Source: JANOAR01 sp031411235 (GTDB lineage Bacteria; Verrucomicrobiota; Verrucomicrobiia; Verrucomicrobiales; Verrucomicrobiaceae). Taken from it: 22,227 nt of DNA. A program made the position numbers and the translations under genes. The DNA lies in contig JANOAR010000193.1 of the NCBI GenBank assembly GCA_031411235.1, positions 1-22,227 of the forward strand, given 5' to 3'. Under the pieces are notes generated by a model. That model made no database searches and was not told where the DNA came from. It saw only the letters and a list, made by a program, of their open reading frames with translations. The first letter of the stretch is position 1, and each line of letters starts with the position of its first letter. This document shows, in pieces, positions 7,853-15,580 of the stretch.

Positions 7853-9370
7853 ATGAAGCTCGCGCCTCTCTTTTTTCTCGCCCTCATCGCCGCCGCTACC
7901 GCCGAGCCCTATCCCGACCCCGCCCCGCCGAAGGTTGCCGCTTTCCCCGCGATGGAGACGCCCAAGCCGCAGAGCTTTGACCGCTTGTGCCCTGGCAAGG
8001 CACCCAAGCCGCTCTCGGATAAAGCCAAGACCAGTGCGTGGCCACGGATGCTCGGCCCGGCGGATGATGCTACCTCGCCCGAGACGCATCTTCTGCATGA
8101 CTTCCCCGCCGCCGGCTTGACCAAGGTCTGGGAAATTACCAAGGGCCAGGGTTATACGGCACCCGCGATCAGCGGCGACTTCTGTGTGCTCTTTCACGCG
8201 CTGGAGGGCAAGGAGACCGTGGAGTGCGTGCAGCGCGAGACAGGCCTGCGCTATTGGTTCTACGACTACGCCATCAGTTACCAAGACCGCCTCGGTTACG
8301 CCAATGGCCCGCGCAGTAGCCCGGTCATCAGCGGAGATTATGTCTTCACTTTGGGCGTCACATCGCGGCTTCACTGCATCGAGTTAAAGACGGGCCGGGT
8401 GCTTTGGCAGCGCGACTTGGCCAGCGAGTTCCTCGTGCCGCAGGACTTCTTCGGCCAAGGCTCCAGCCCGCTCGTTGTTGATGGCAAACTCATCGTCCAA
8501 GTCGGAGGCAAGGCGGTCAAAATCGACAATGATATGGACATCCATGAGCGCAAAAAAGCGCTCGCCACACCTGGCTTGTGCGTCGGTGCTTTCGATGTGA
8601 AAACGGGCGCACTCGTCTGGGGTGTGAAGGATGAATGGGGCGCTGGTTATGCCTCGCCCATCGCCACCACTTTACACGGCCAGACACGCCTGCTCGTCTT
8701 CGCCGGCGGCGAGAGCGACCCCGCCACGGGCGGCCTGCTCTGCCTTGATCCGAGCGATGGCAAAGTCTATGAGCGCTACGCCTGGCGCGGCGATATGTAC
8801 ACCTCGGTGAATGCCACCTCGCCCGTCGTCATCCCTGGCAAGAACCGCGTCTTCATCACCACCGCGTATCCCAAGGGCATTCCACTCGGTGGCGTCATGC
8901 TGGAGTTCGACGCTGCATGGAAAGCCAAGGAAGTGTGGAAGAGCAAGAAGCTCGCCTGCCATTGGATGAACCCCGTTTTCAAAGATGGCTGCCTCTACGC
9001 CATCGACGGCGAGACTGAGCAAAAGGCCCAACTCGTGGGCTTCGATGCTGACACTGGCACCGAGCAATGGCGCAGCGAAGTCACCTGGAAGCACCCCATC
9101 CAAGGCCGCGAGTACAACTTCAGCATTCTCCGCGCCAGCTTACTATTGGTGGATAATGAATGCCTCTGCCTGGGCGAGATCGGCAGCCTGCACTGGCTGC
9201 ACCTCACGCCTAAATCCTGCGAGGTGGGCCAGCGCACCCAGCTCTGGACGGCACCGCACACCTGGGTGCTGCCCGCCGTGAGCCACGGCCTGCTTTACGT
9301 CGGCCAGCACGAGCGCGACCAAGTCGATGGCACTGACCAGAAGTTCGTCTGCTACGATCTGCGCGAGTAA
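7853..9370 (+). CDS. Secreted PQQ-binding-like beta-propeller protein
   Basis: 505 residues. ATG at 7853 starts a clean signal peptide (MKLAPLFFLALIAAATA, cleaved before EPYPDP). The mature protein contains repeated beta-propeller blades of the PQQ type, visible as GY-x-APAISGD, SSPVISGDYVFTLGVTSRLH followed by CIELKTGRVLWQRDLA, GSSPLVVDGKLIVQVGGK, VGAFDVKTGALVWG and GFDADTGTEQWRSEV. Such proteins range from quinoprotein dehydrogenases to structural scaffolds like BamB. No haem motif is present, and I cannot confirm the residues that would bind quinone or calcium, so the enzyme label is withheld. The gene lies between DUF1501 and the sulfatase on the same strand with short gaps, which suggests a shared role in extracellular carbohydrate processing; that role is inference. 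Confidence 0.9.
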   Translation: MKLAPLFFLALIAAATAEPYPDPAPPKVAAFPAMETPKPQSFDRLCPGKAPKPLSDKAKTSAWPRMLGPADDATSPETHLLHDFPAAGLTKVWEITKGQGYTAPAISGDFCVLFHALEGKETVECVQRETGLRYWFYDYAISYQDRLGYANGPRSSPVISGDYVFTLGVTSRLHCIELKTGRVLWQRDLASEFLVPQDFFGQGSSPLVVDGKLIVQVGGKAVKIDNDMDIHERKKALATPGLCVGAFDVKTGALVWGVKDEWGAGYASPIATTLHGQTRLLVFAGGESDPATGGLLCLDPSDGKVYERYAWRGDMYTSVNATSPVVIPGKNRVFITTAYPKGIPLGGVMLEFDAAWKAKEVWKSKKLACHWMNPVFKDGCLYAIDGETEQKAQLVGFDADTGTEQWRSEVTWKHPIQGREYNFSILRASLLLVDNECLCLGEIGSLHWLHLTPKSCEVGQRTQLWTAPHTWVLPAVSHGLLYVGQHERDQVDGTDQKFVCYDLRE

Positions 9371-9460
9371 GCGCAGAGCCACTCCGAGAATGGATGGCCA
9401 CTGGTGGTCAGGGCTTGTTTGCCTGGAAGATTGGGCGCTGCACGTCGTTGGCAGGCGTCT

Positions 9461-10813
9461 ATGAAGTTGCCCTGCTTTCTCCTCCTTCTCGCGTCACTCT
9501 GTATTGCAGGCGCGGGATCGTTCGCCGCCGAACGGCCCAACATCATTATCATCATGGCCGATGACTTCGGCTATGAGTGTGTGACGGCGAACGGTGGCCA
9601 GTCGTACCAAACGCCGAACCTAGATCGCCTCGCCGCTGCTGGGATGCGCTTCGAGCAGTGCCATGTGCAACCGCTCTGCACCCCCACGCGCGTGCAGCTC
9701 ATGACGGGCCGCTACAACGTGCGTAACTACCTGAACTTCGGCACACTGCCGCGCACCGAGACGACCTTTGCGCAGCTCTTGAAACAGGGCGGCTACGCCA
9801 CGGGCATCTGTGGCAAATGGCAGCTCGGGCATGAGCTGGATTCGCCGCAGCACTTTGGCTTCGATGAAGCCTTGCTCTGGCAGCACACGCGCCGTCCGCC
9901 TCGCTACGCCAATGCGGGTCTGGAACTCAACGGCGTGGAAAAAGAATACCCGCAGGGCAGCTACGGCCCTGCGCAGGTCAATGACTTCGCGCTCGATTTC
10001 GTCACGCGGCATTCGGGTGCCCCCTTCTTCCTCTACTACCCGATGATGCTGACGCACGATCCCTTTCAGCCCACGCCCGACAGCCCCGATTGGGATCCGA
10101 CGACCCATAACGAAAACCAACACAAGAGCGTAAAGCACTTCGCCGACATGACGGCCTACATGGACAAGATGATCGGCAAGTTGGATGCCAAGCTCGGCGA
10201 ACTCGGCATCCGCGACAACACTCTGCTCATCTTCATCGGCGACAACGGCACGCTCAGCACCGTCACCAGCCAATTCAAAGGCACCGACTTCCAAGGCGGC
10301 AAAGGCAAGACCACGCATCGCGGCTACCATGTACCCATGATCGTGAGTTGGCCCGCCGTTGTGAAACAAGGCCGCGTGAACACCGACCTCATCAGCGCCA
10401 CCGACTTCCTGCCCACCATCTGCGCGGCTGCCAGCCTGCCCGTGCCAGCCAATGTCGATGGCGTCAGTTTTCTGCCGCAGTTGCGTGGTGAAAAAGGCAC
10501 GCCACGCGACTGGCTTTACAGTTGGTATTCGCCACGCCAAAAAGCCGATCTCAAGGTGCGCGAGTTTGCCTTCGATCACCGCTTCAAACTCTACCGCACT
10601 GGTCAGTTCTATGATCTCAGCACCGACTCCGAGGAAACCCAACCGCTCGACCTCGCCGCGCTCGCTACTGAGCCCGCCGCCGCTGCGAAGAAGCTGCAAG
10701 CAGCCCTCGATCCATTCAAAGACGCCCGCCCCGCAGCACTCGACCGCCAATTCCAGCAATCCCTGCAAGGTACCGAGAAGCCCAAGAAGAAAAAGAAGGG
10801 CAAAGGTAAGTAG
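9461..10813 (+). CDS. Secreted arylsulfatase-type sulfatase
   Basis: 450 residues, type I sulfatase. ATG at 9461 gives a proper signal peptide (MKLPCFLLLLASLCIAGAGSFAA); the frame is open to 9404 but that extension is not signal-like. Key sites: metal ligands D34-D35 in MADDFGYE, the formylglycine signature CTPTR at 73-77 with Cys73 as the residue converted by a maturase, GKW at 118-120, THD at 198-200 and GDNG at 260-263. The enzyme should hydrolyse sulfate esters, probably of polysaccharides, outside the cytoplasm. Cys73 needs a formylglycine-generating enzyme encoded elsewhere. The C terminus is a Lys/Gly tail (PKKKKKGKGK, 441-450) beyond the catalytic fold. It is the third consecutive exported protein in the run starting at 6373. 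Confidence 0.95.
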   Translation: MKLPCFLLLLASLCIAGAGSFAAERPNIIIIMADDFGYECVTANGGQSYQTPNLDRLAAAGMRFEQCHVQPLCTPTRVQLMTGRYNVRNYLNFGTLPRTETTFAQLLKQGGYATGICGKWQLGHELDSPQHFGFDEALLWQHTRRPPRYANAGLELNGVEKEYPQGSYGPAQVNDFALDFVTRHSGAPFFLYYPMMLTHDPFQPTPDSPDWDPTTHNENQHKSVKHFADMTAYMDKMIGKLDAKLGELGIRDNTLLIFIGDNGTLSTVTSQFKGTDFQGGKGKTTHRGYHVPMIVSWPAVVKQGRVNTDLISATDFLPTICAAASLPVPANVDGVSFLPQLRGEKGTPRDWLYSWYSPRQKADLKVREFAFDHRFKLYRTGQFYDLSTDSEETQPLDLAALATEPAAAAKKLQAALDPFKDARPAALDRQFQQSLQGTEKPKKKKKGKGK

Positions 10814-10890
10814 GCATGATCGATTGCCGCAAGCGTGGGTGAAACGGCTTCCTGTCTTGACACCGCCCCTGGCACCTCTTTCATCACCGC

Positions 10891-11241
10891 GTGTTCCGAA
10901 CCCTCCTCAAATCCAAGATTCATCGCGCCGTGGTCAACGACGCCAATATCGACTATGAAGGCAGCATCACCATCCCCACCGACCTCATGCGAGCGGCGGA
11001 TCTCTGGGATGGCGAGAAGGTGCTCGTCACTTCTGCAACCAATGGCGCACGCCTGGAGACGTATGTGATCCCTGGGCCTGAGGGCTCGGCGAGATTTGTC
11101 ATCAACGGCCCGGCGGCTCATTTGATCAGCACTGGGCATCGCGTGACGATCATGGCGTGGTCGCAGAGCCAAGAGCCGATCAAGCCCTACCGCATCCTGC
11201 TCAATGAGCAGAACGAGGTGGTCTCGACGGCGGTCTTATAG
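10891..11241 (+). CDS. panD: Aspartate 1-decarboxylase (PanD), GTG start
   Basis: 116 residues, matching the family length. It decarboxylates L-aspartate to beta-alanine for pantothenate and CoA synthesis, using a pyruvoyl group made by self-cleavage. The cleavage site Gly24-Ser25 (in YEGSITI) is at the same position as in E. coli PanD. Other active-site residues are conserved at matching positions: Lys9, Arg54 and Tyr58 (NGARLETYVI), and Asn72 (INGPAAHL). The start is GTG at 10891, giving the canonical MFRTLLKSKIHRA N terminus; no in-frame ATG is near. A TTGACA sequence lies at 10857-10862 but without a good -10. The 3' end overlaps the convergent aminotransferase by 6 bases. No other pan gene is in the window. 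Confidence 0.96.
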   Translation: MFRTLLKSKIHRAVVNDANIDYEGSITIPTDLMRAADLWDGEKVLVTSATNGARLETYVIPGPEGSARFVINGPAAHLISTGHRVTIMAWSQSQEPIKPYRILLNEQNEVVSTAVL

Positions 11242-12621
11242 CGCCTGCTGCTCCGCTATGGCATCATCCGTGGCCTGTGCCAGCACGGCCATGCCTTCCT
11301 CCAGAGCGGCGAGCGTTATCGTCAGCGGAGGCGCGAGCTTCACCGTCTGGCCCCAGGCACCCACGGGGGCAAAGAACAGCACTCCGCGCTGGAAGCACAG
11401 CTCGATGATGCGATGCGCGACATCGTGGTCGGGCGTCTTGGTGCCTGCCTTCACGGTCTGCATTCCACCCACGAGGCCCACGGCGGTGGCGTGGCCGATG
11501 ATGCTGGGGTGCTTCGCTTGGATCGCTTTCAGCGCCGCGAGCATCACGGGGCCGAGCCGTGCGGCATTGCCCGTGAGGTCTTCGCGCAGGATTTTTCGCA
11601 GGCTCGCCATCGCCGCGACGCAGCAGATGGGATTGCCCGTGTGCGTGCTGGTCATTGAGCCCGGTGGGAATTGATCCATGAGGTGCTGTCGTCCTAGGAC
11701 GGCGCTGATCGGCAACGATGACGAGATGCCCTTGCCGCAGCAGATAACGTCAGGCACCACACCCTCGTAGTGCTCGAAGGCCCAGAATTTGCCCGTGCGG
11801 CCAAAGCCTGCCTGCACCTCGTCGAAGATGAGCACCACCTTGTGCTCATCGCACCAAGCGCGCAGTTTTTGGATATACTCTACAGGCGCGAAGTCGGGGC
11901 CCACGCCTTGGTAACTTTCCATGATGACGCCAGCGATCTGGCTCGGCTCCATACCGCGATCCGCAATCGCCTTTAAAAAGCCATCAAAGCTCGAATCGCC
12001 TTCCCAAAAACCATCGGGGAAGGGGGCGCTGATGAAAGCGGGGTCTTCGTTCACGATCCATGCCTTCTGCCCGGCCATGCCGCCCGCCTGCTGCGAGCCC
12101 AGCGTGCGCCCGTGGAAGCCGCGCTGATAGCCCACGATGCCGATTTTCCCACGCCCGCCAACGCTGATGCCGTGGCTGCGAGCGAGCTTGATCGCGCACT
12201 CAGTGGCCTCCGCGCCAGTGCTTAGCAGGAAGATTTTATCGAGACCCTGTGGAGCCACGCTGCCTAGCAATTCGATCAGTTCCAAACGCACGGTGCTGGG
12301 GAAAACAAAGTTGTGCAGCAGCCCGCTCTGCGCCTGGGCGATGATGGCATCACGCACTTCCTTCGCGCCGTGGCCAGCATTGGTGACGAGCACGCCCGAG
12401 GAGAAGTCCAGCCAGCGATTGCCATGTTTGTCATACACGGACACATCCTCCGCGCGATCCCAGACCACGGGCGGCATCCCCCGCATCGAGATGGGTTCCA
12501 GAGCGCGGAGTTTTTCCAGCGTGGCCACAGAGTCGGGGTGGGGGATGGCCGAGACGATGCGACGATGCAGCGTCTCGACTGGCGGGACGGCGACGGGGGT
12601 GATGCTGTATTCTTTGCCCAT
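11236..12621 (-). CDS. Class III PLP-dependent aminotransferase (4-aminobutyrate/omega-amino acid type)
   Basis: 461 residues from ATG at 12621 (MGKEYSITPV); the frame stays open a further 112 codons upstream, but that part is Arg-rich, unlike the family and overlaps the divergent barrel gene. Class III aminotransferase features in order: WLDFSSGVLVTNAGH near 70, STGAEATE at 134-141 (PLP phosphate contact), YQRGFHGRT near 165-172, the FDEVQAGFGRTG block at 266-277 with Asp267 contacting the pyridine nitrogen, and CCGKGISSSLP with Lys297 as the Schiff-base lysine, then STHTGNP. The closest relatives in memory are GABA aminotransferase-like enzymes; ornithine, beta-alanine or lysine substrates cannot be excluded. 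It converges on panD, whose product beta-alanine is a possible amino donor, but this connection is inference. Confidence 0.92.
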   Translation of the reverse strand: MGKEYSITPVAVPPVETLHRRIVSAIPHPDSVATLEKLRALEPISMRGMPPVVWDRAEDVSVYDKHGNRWLDFSSGVLVTNAGHGAKEVRDAIIAQAQSGLLHNFVFPSTVRLELIELLGSVAPQGLDKIFLLSTGAEATECAIKLARSHGISVGGRGKIGIVGYQRGFHGRTLGSQQAGGMAGQKAWIVNEDPAFISAPFPDGFWEGDSSFDGFLKAIADRGMEPSQIAGVIMESYQGVGPDFAPVEYIQKLRAWCDEHKVVLIFDEVQAGFGRTGKFWAFEHYEGVVPDVICCGKGISSSLPISAVLGRQHLMDQFPPGSMTSTHTGNPICCVAAMASLRKILREDLTGNAARLGPVMLAALKAIQAKHPSIIGHATAVGLVGGMQTVKAGTKTPDHDVAHRIIELCFQRGVLFFAPVGAWGQTVKLAPPLTITLAALEEGMAVLAQATDDAIAEQQAL

Positions 12622-12860
12622 AATGAGAGTCGTGTGGAGTGGCCAATGATTGGCGTGGTGAATGACTAGCGAGATGGAACGCGCACCGCTACGTCGATTC
12701 TGCCGAGAACTGATACTTTGCCGAGGGGGGGAAGAAGGGTGGATGAGCGGATCGACGCGAAAAAATTCCTTGGCAAATGCAGCGTAACCCCCTAAACCAG
12801 CCGCGTTCCGTGACAGAAATATCACGGCGCACCTCAAACCAAACACAACCGAACAACCAC
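12622..12860. promoter_or_regulatory. Divergent intergenic region with candidate operator and promoter
   Basis: 239 bases between the leftward aminotransferase and the rightward barrel gene, so both promoters should lie here. Two things are visible. First, an inverted repeat CCGTGA (12808-12813), 8-base spacer, TCACGG (12822-12827), 33 bases before the barrel ATG. It resembles a dimeric-regulator site; the spacing between GTGA and TCAC is two bases longer than in CRP/FNR sites. Second, TTGGCA (12770-12775), 17 bases, then TAAACC (12793-12798), a weak sigma-70-like pair directed at the barrel gene. If that promoter is real, the inverted repeat would lie just downstream of its transcription start. 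Both are pattern reads only. Confidence 0.35.
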
Positions 12861-13481
12861 ATGAAGACCATCCTCTCCGTCGCCCTCTCGTTGGCCGCTT
12901 CCGCCGCCTTCGCAGGTTCCCCACCCCAGCCTGCCTACGTCCCCTCGTCCATGCCACCGCCCCCCGTGCAGAACGATACCTCGCTCAGCGCTTTCGCTTA
13001 TGACTACATCGAGCTGGGCTGGAACCACATCGACTTCGACCAATACGGTGAAGGCGATGGCTTTAATGCTGCCGTCAGCGTCATGCCCGTTGATCATCTC
13101 CTCCTTTGGGCGGCTTATAGCCAGAACTACGGCGATGTCGTCGATACCCGCAGCGTCTCGGGTGGTGCAGGTTTTGTGCTCCCTCTCGCTGCGAATGTTC
13201 ATTGGGTCACCACCGCTGGTGCCGCATGGGCTGAAGCTCGCAGTGAAGCTGGCGATACCGACGACACCCTCTTCGTCGGCAGCACTGGCCTCCGCGTGTC
13301 ACTCCTTGAGTGGCTGGAAGCTCAGGCCAGCTACAACGTCGCCGCAGGCAGTGGCGATACCGTCAGCTCCGGCAGCGCCGCCCTGCTCTTTGATCTGGGC
13401 GAGCAAGTCCAGTTCATCGCTTCGGGCAGCTTCAGCGCCGAAGCCACAGGCTTCGGCGCAGGCATCCGCTACCACTTCTAA
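12861..13481 (+). CDS. Predicted small outer-membrane beta-barrel protein
   Basis: 206 residues. ATG at 12861 starts a clear signal peptide (MKTILSVALSLAASAAFAGS, cleavage near residue 18). A short Pro-rich segment (about 20-38) follows, then alternating hydrophobic/polar strands of barrel type (YDYIELGWNHIDF, GFNAAVSVMPV, LLLWAAYSQNYG, LFVGSTGLRVSLLEWL, VQFIASGSFSAE), ending GAGIRYHF. A C-terminal Phe after an amphipathic strand is the classic BamA-recognised signal for outer-membrane insertion. The length suits an 8-stranded barrel similar in plan to OmpA/OmpX or YfaZ-type proteins; I cannot name the family. A strong intrinsic terminator follows 32 bases after the stop, so it is probably a single-gene unit with its own promoter in 12622-12860. 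Confidence 0.75.
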   Translation: MKTILSVALSLAASAAFAGSPPQPAYVPSSMPPPPVQNDTSLSAFAYDYIELGWNHIDFDQYGEGDGFNAAVSVMPVDHLLLWAAYSQNYGDVVDTRSVSGGAGFVLPLAANVHWVTTAGAAWAEARSEAGDTDDTLFVGSTGLRVSLLEWLEAQASYNVAAGSGDTVSSGSAALLFDLGEQVQFIASGSFSAEATGFGAGIRYHF

Positions 13482-13513
13482 GCCACCCTTGGTTTAGGCT
13501 AATAGCATCTTTA

Positions 13514-13550
13514 GCGGCGCAGGAGGAGACTCCTGCGCCGCTTTTTTTTT
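13514..13550 (+). terminator. Strong intrinsic terminator after the barrel gene
   Basis: A perfect 12-bp stem (GCGGCGCAGGAG at 13514-13525, CTCCTGCGCCGC at 13530-13541) closes a GAGA tetraloop of the GNRA class and is followed at once by nine Ts (13542-13550). It ends transcription from the barrel gene and isolates it from the repeat and serS downstream. Confidence 0.92.
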
Positions 13551-13571
13551 GGCAGGCTATGGGCAATCAAG

Positions 13572-13692
13572 CGAGAGGGGAAGGGCGACCACGGATGAAC
13601 ACGAAAGGGCACGGATAACAGAAAATCTGAAATGATCTGTCCCCATTCGTGATGATCCGTGTTCATCCGTGGTTGCCCCCTTTCCCATCTCA
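13572..13692. repeat. Imperfect inverted repeat, likely interspersed palindromic element
   Basis: The perfect core arms are CCACGGATGAACACG (13589-13603) and CGTGTTCATCCGTGG (13658-13672). Similarity continues outward imperfectly (GAGAGGGGAAGGGCGA on the left against the complement of TTGCCCCCTTTCCCATCTC on the right), giving a span of about 120 bases. The inner part contains further related words (GGGCACGGAT; CATTCGTGATGATCC). It lies between the barrel terminator and serS, is AT-richer than the genes around it, and has no plausible gene. Motifs of the ACCACGGATGAACACGGA kind are, from memory, scattered in several PVC-group genomes. The function is unknown. Confidence 0.7.
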
Positions 13693-13770
13693 CGAACACC
13701 CCTCTCCCCTGTTCAGCTTTCGGGATTTCAGATTTCGGAGTTCCATTTTCTGTCTATCCTCCGCACCCCT

Positions 13771-15048
13771 ATGCTCGACATCCGCCTCATTCGCGAACAA
13801 GCCGATACCGTCAAAGCCCGCCTCGCTGCACGCGGCACGGACTATGCGCCCATCATTGATCAAATCCTCGCCCTCGATGAGCAGCGCCGCTCTGCCGAGA
13901 CCGAGCGCCAGCGTTTGCAGAGCGAGCGCAACAGCACCTCCAAGGCCATCGGCATCGCCAAGAAAAAGGGCGAAGACACCAGCGCCATCGAGGCTGGCGT
14001 GCGCACCATCGGCGACCGCATCGAGCAGATCGGACGCGAAGCCGATACTGCCGACGCGACCCAGCGCGACATCATGCTCGGCCTGCCCAACCTGCCCCAC
14101 GAAGCCTGTCCCACAGGCACCAGCGCCGAGGATAATCCCGAGGTACGCGTGTGGGGCAGTGCGCCCAACTACGACTTCACGCCGAAGGATCACATCACCC
14201 TCGGCACCACGCTGGGGATGCTTGATTTCGAAGCCGGGGCAAAGATCAGCGGAAGCGCCTTCGTCGTCTATCGCGGCGCAGGCGCACGACTGGAGCGCGC
14301 GCTCATCAACTTCCTCCTCGACCTGCATACCACGCAGCACGGCTACACCGAAGTGGCCACGCCGTTGGTGGTCAAACCCGAGTGCCTCGTCGGCACCGGC
14401 AATCTGCCAAAGTTTGGTGACCAGCTCTATCTATGCGAGCGTGATAGCCTTTATCTCATCCCCACCGCTGAGGTGCCCGTCACCAACCTGCATCGCGATG
14501 AAATCGTATCGCATGAGCAACTGCCAATACAATACGCCTGCTTCACCCCCTGCTTCCGCAGCGAAGCCGGAGCCGCTGGCCTCGGCTCGCGCGGGCTCAT
14601 TCGGATGCACCAGTTCGATAAAGTCGAACTGGTGAAAATCACCACGCCCGAGACTTCGTTCGCCGAGCTGGAGAGCCTGACCGCGAACGCCGAGAAGGTG
14701 TTACAACTGCTCGGGCTGCACTACCGCATCATCGAACTCTGCACCGGCGACATCGGCTTCGGCAGCACCAAGACCTACGACATCGAAGTCTGGGCTCCCG
14801 GCCAAAACAGCTATCTCGAAGTCTCAAGCTGCTCATGCTTCGGCGACTTCCAGGCCCGTCGTATGAACCTTCGCTACAAGGACGAGAACGGCAAAAACCG
14901 CATTCCCCACACACTGAATGGCAGCGGTACCGCACTCGCGAGATTGTATGTCGCCGTGCTAGAAACCTACCAGCAAGCCGACGGCAGCATCAAGCTGCCC
15001 GAAGCGCTGCGGCCTTACTTTGGCAGGGAGGTTATCACTTCACTTTGA
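13771..15048 (+). CDS. serS: Seryl-tRNA synthetase
   Basis: 425 residues, normal for bacterial SerRS. It charges tRNA-Ser (and tRNA-Sec where present) with serine. ATG at 13771 gives the standard N terminus MLDIRLIREQ; the frame is open to 13669, but that part lies in the repeat and is not family-like. Residues about 27-95 form the antiparallel coiled-coil arm that grips the tRNA long variable arm. Class II motifs follow: TAEVPVTNL at 232-240, motif 2 with FRSEAGAAG at 262-270, EVSSCSCFGDFQARR near 350-364, and motif 3 NGSGTALAR at 383-391 with Arg391, ending LRPYFG. No Shine-Dalgarno is obvious. Its last 14 bases overlap the convergent Uma2 gene. Confidence 0.97.
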   Translation: MLDIRLIREQADTVKARLAARGTDYAPIIDQILALDEQRRSAETERQRLQSERNSTSKAIGIAKKKGEDTSAIEAGVRTIGDRIEQIGREADTADATQRDIMLGLPNLPHEACPTGTSAEDNPEVRVWGSAPNYDFTPKDHITLGTTLGMLDFEAGAKISGSAFVVYRGAGARLERALINFLLDLHTTQHGYTEVATPLVVKPECLVGTGNLPKFGDQLYLCERDSLYLIPTAEVPVTNLHRDEIVSHEQLPIQYACFTPCFRSEAGAAGLGSRGLIRMHQFDKVELVKITTPETSFAELESLTANAEKVLQLLGLHYRIIELCTGDIGFGSTKTYDIEVWAPGQNSYLEVSSCSCFGDFQARRMNLRYKDENGKNRIPHTLNGSGTALARLYVAVLETYQQADGSIKLPEALRPYFGREVITSL

Positions 15049-15523
15049 TCACCAAGGGGAACTTGGGACACATCTGCGATAGTGGCAGCTCGCTTTGGGC
15101 ATTCCAAAAACGCATTTTACCGCCGAGGTCACATGTCCAGAACTCCAGCGCTCCTTGCTCAAAATAAAGCACGCGCTTCTCCTCCATCTCCTTGCTTGTG
15201 TTGGATTCCGAAAGCACCTCCACAACAATTTCGCAGCACACCATGAACTCAGCTTCATCGTTGCTGATCCCAACCTCCTGGAGCCGCTGATTGGAAAACC
15301 AGCCGACATCTGGCACCTTTGTTCCGCTGCGGGTGCGAATGGGCGGTTGTGGTAGCACTTCGCCGCGCTTCATCAGTCTGTCCAAGCGGGTAATAATCCT
15401 GCTTTCGCGCCATGAATGCCATCGTTTCGCTGGAGACATAATGATCTGCCCAAACTCATTGGTTTCTACACGATAGGGGGTGTCTCGCAGAGAGGGATCC
15501 TCGCATACTTCTGTCCAGGTCAT
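15035..15523 (-). CDS. Uma2 family (DUF820) putative restriction-like endonuclease
   Basis: 162 residues from ATG at 15523 (MTWTEVCEDPSL, a typical Uma2 opening); an upstream in-frame start at 15562 adds 13 residues and is less likely. The fold is of PD-(D/E)xK type: the region ETNEFGQIIMSPA (20-32) is followed by VPDVGWFS with Asp72, then EIVVEVLSESN with Glu102 as the likely second metal ligand, and the K-x-x-x-Y-x-x-x-G motif (KRVLYFEQGALEFW) with Lys116. The cellular role of Uma2 proteins is not settled; they are abundant in cyanobacteria and PVC bacteria and spread by transfer. The base composition looks more AT-rich than the flanking serS and helicase genes. It overlaps the serS 3' end by 14 bases and shows no partner gene. 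Confidence 0.86.
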   Translation of the reverse strand: MTWTEVCEDPSLRDTPYRVETNEFGQIIMSPAKRWHSWRESRIITRLDRLMKRGEVLPQPPIRTRSGTKVPDVGWFSNQRLQEVGISNDEAEFMVCCEIVVEVLSESNTSKEMEEKRVLYFEQGALEFWTCDLGGKMRFWNAQSELPLSQMCPKFPLVIKVK

Positions 15524-15580
15524 GGCTGCGATTGTAGGCAAATGCTTTGCTTCGCGCAACATGTCTCGCCGCCCTGGGCC

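Noticed and set aside
10857..10885. TTGACA at 10857 as a panD promoter
   Set aside because: The -10 position (TTCATC) matches poorly and the GTG start lies only a few bases later, leaving no room for a leader.
12622..12957. N-terminal extension of 112 residues on the aminotransferase
   Set aside because: Arg-rich, unrelated to the family and opposite the start of the barrel gene; ATG at 12621 gives the family-like N terminus.
13511..13770. Long open frame starting at 13669 as the serS N terminus
   Set aside because: It runs through the inverted repeat and gives residues unlike SerRS; the canonical MLDIRL start is at 13771.
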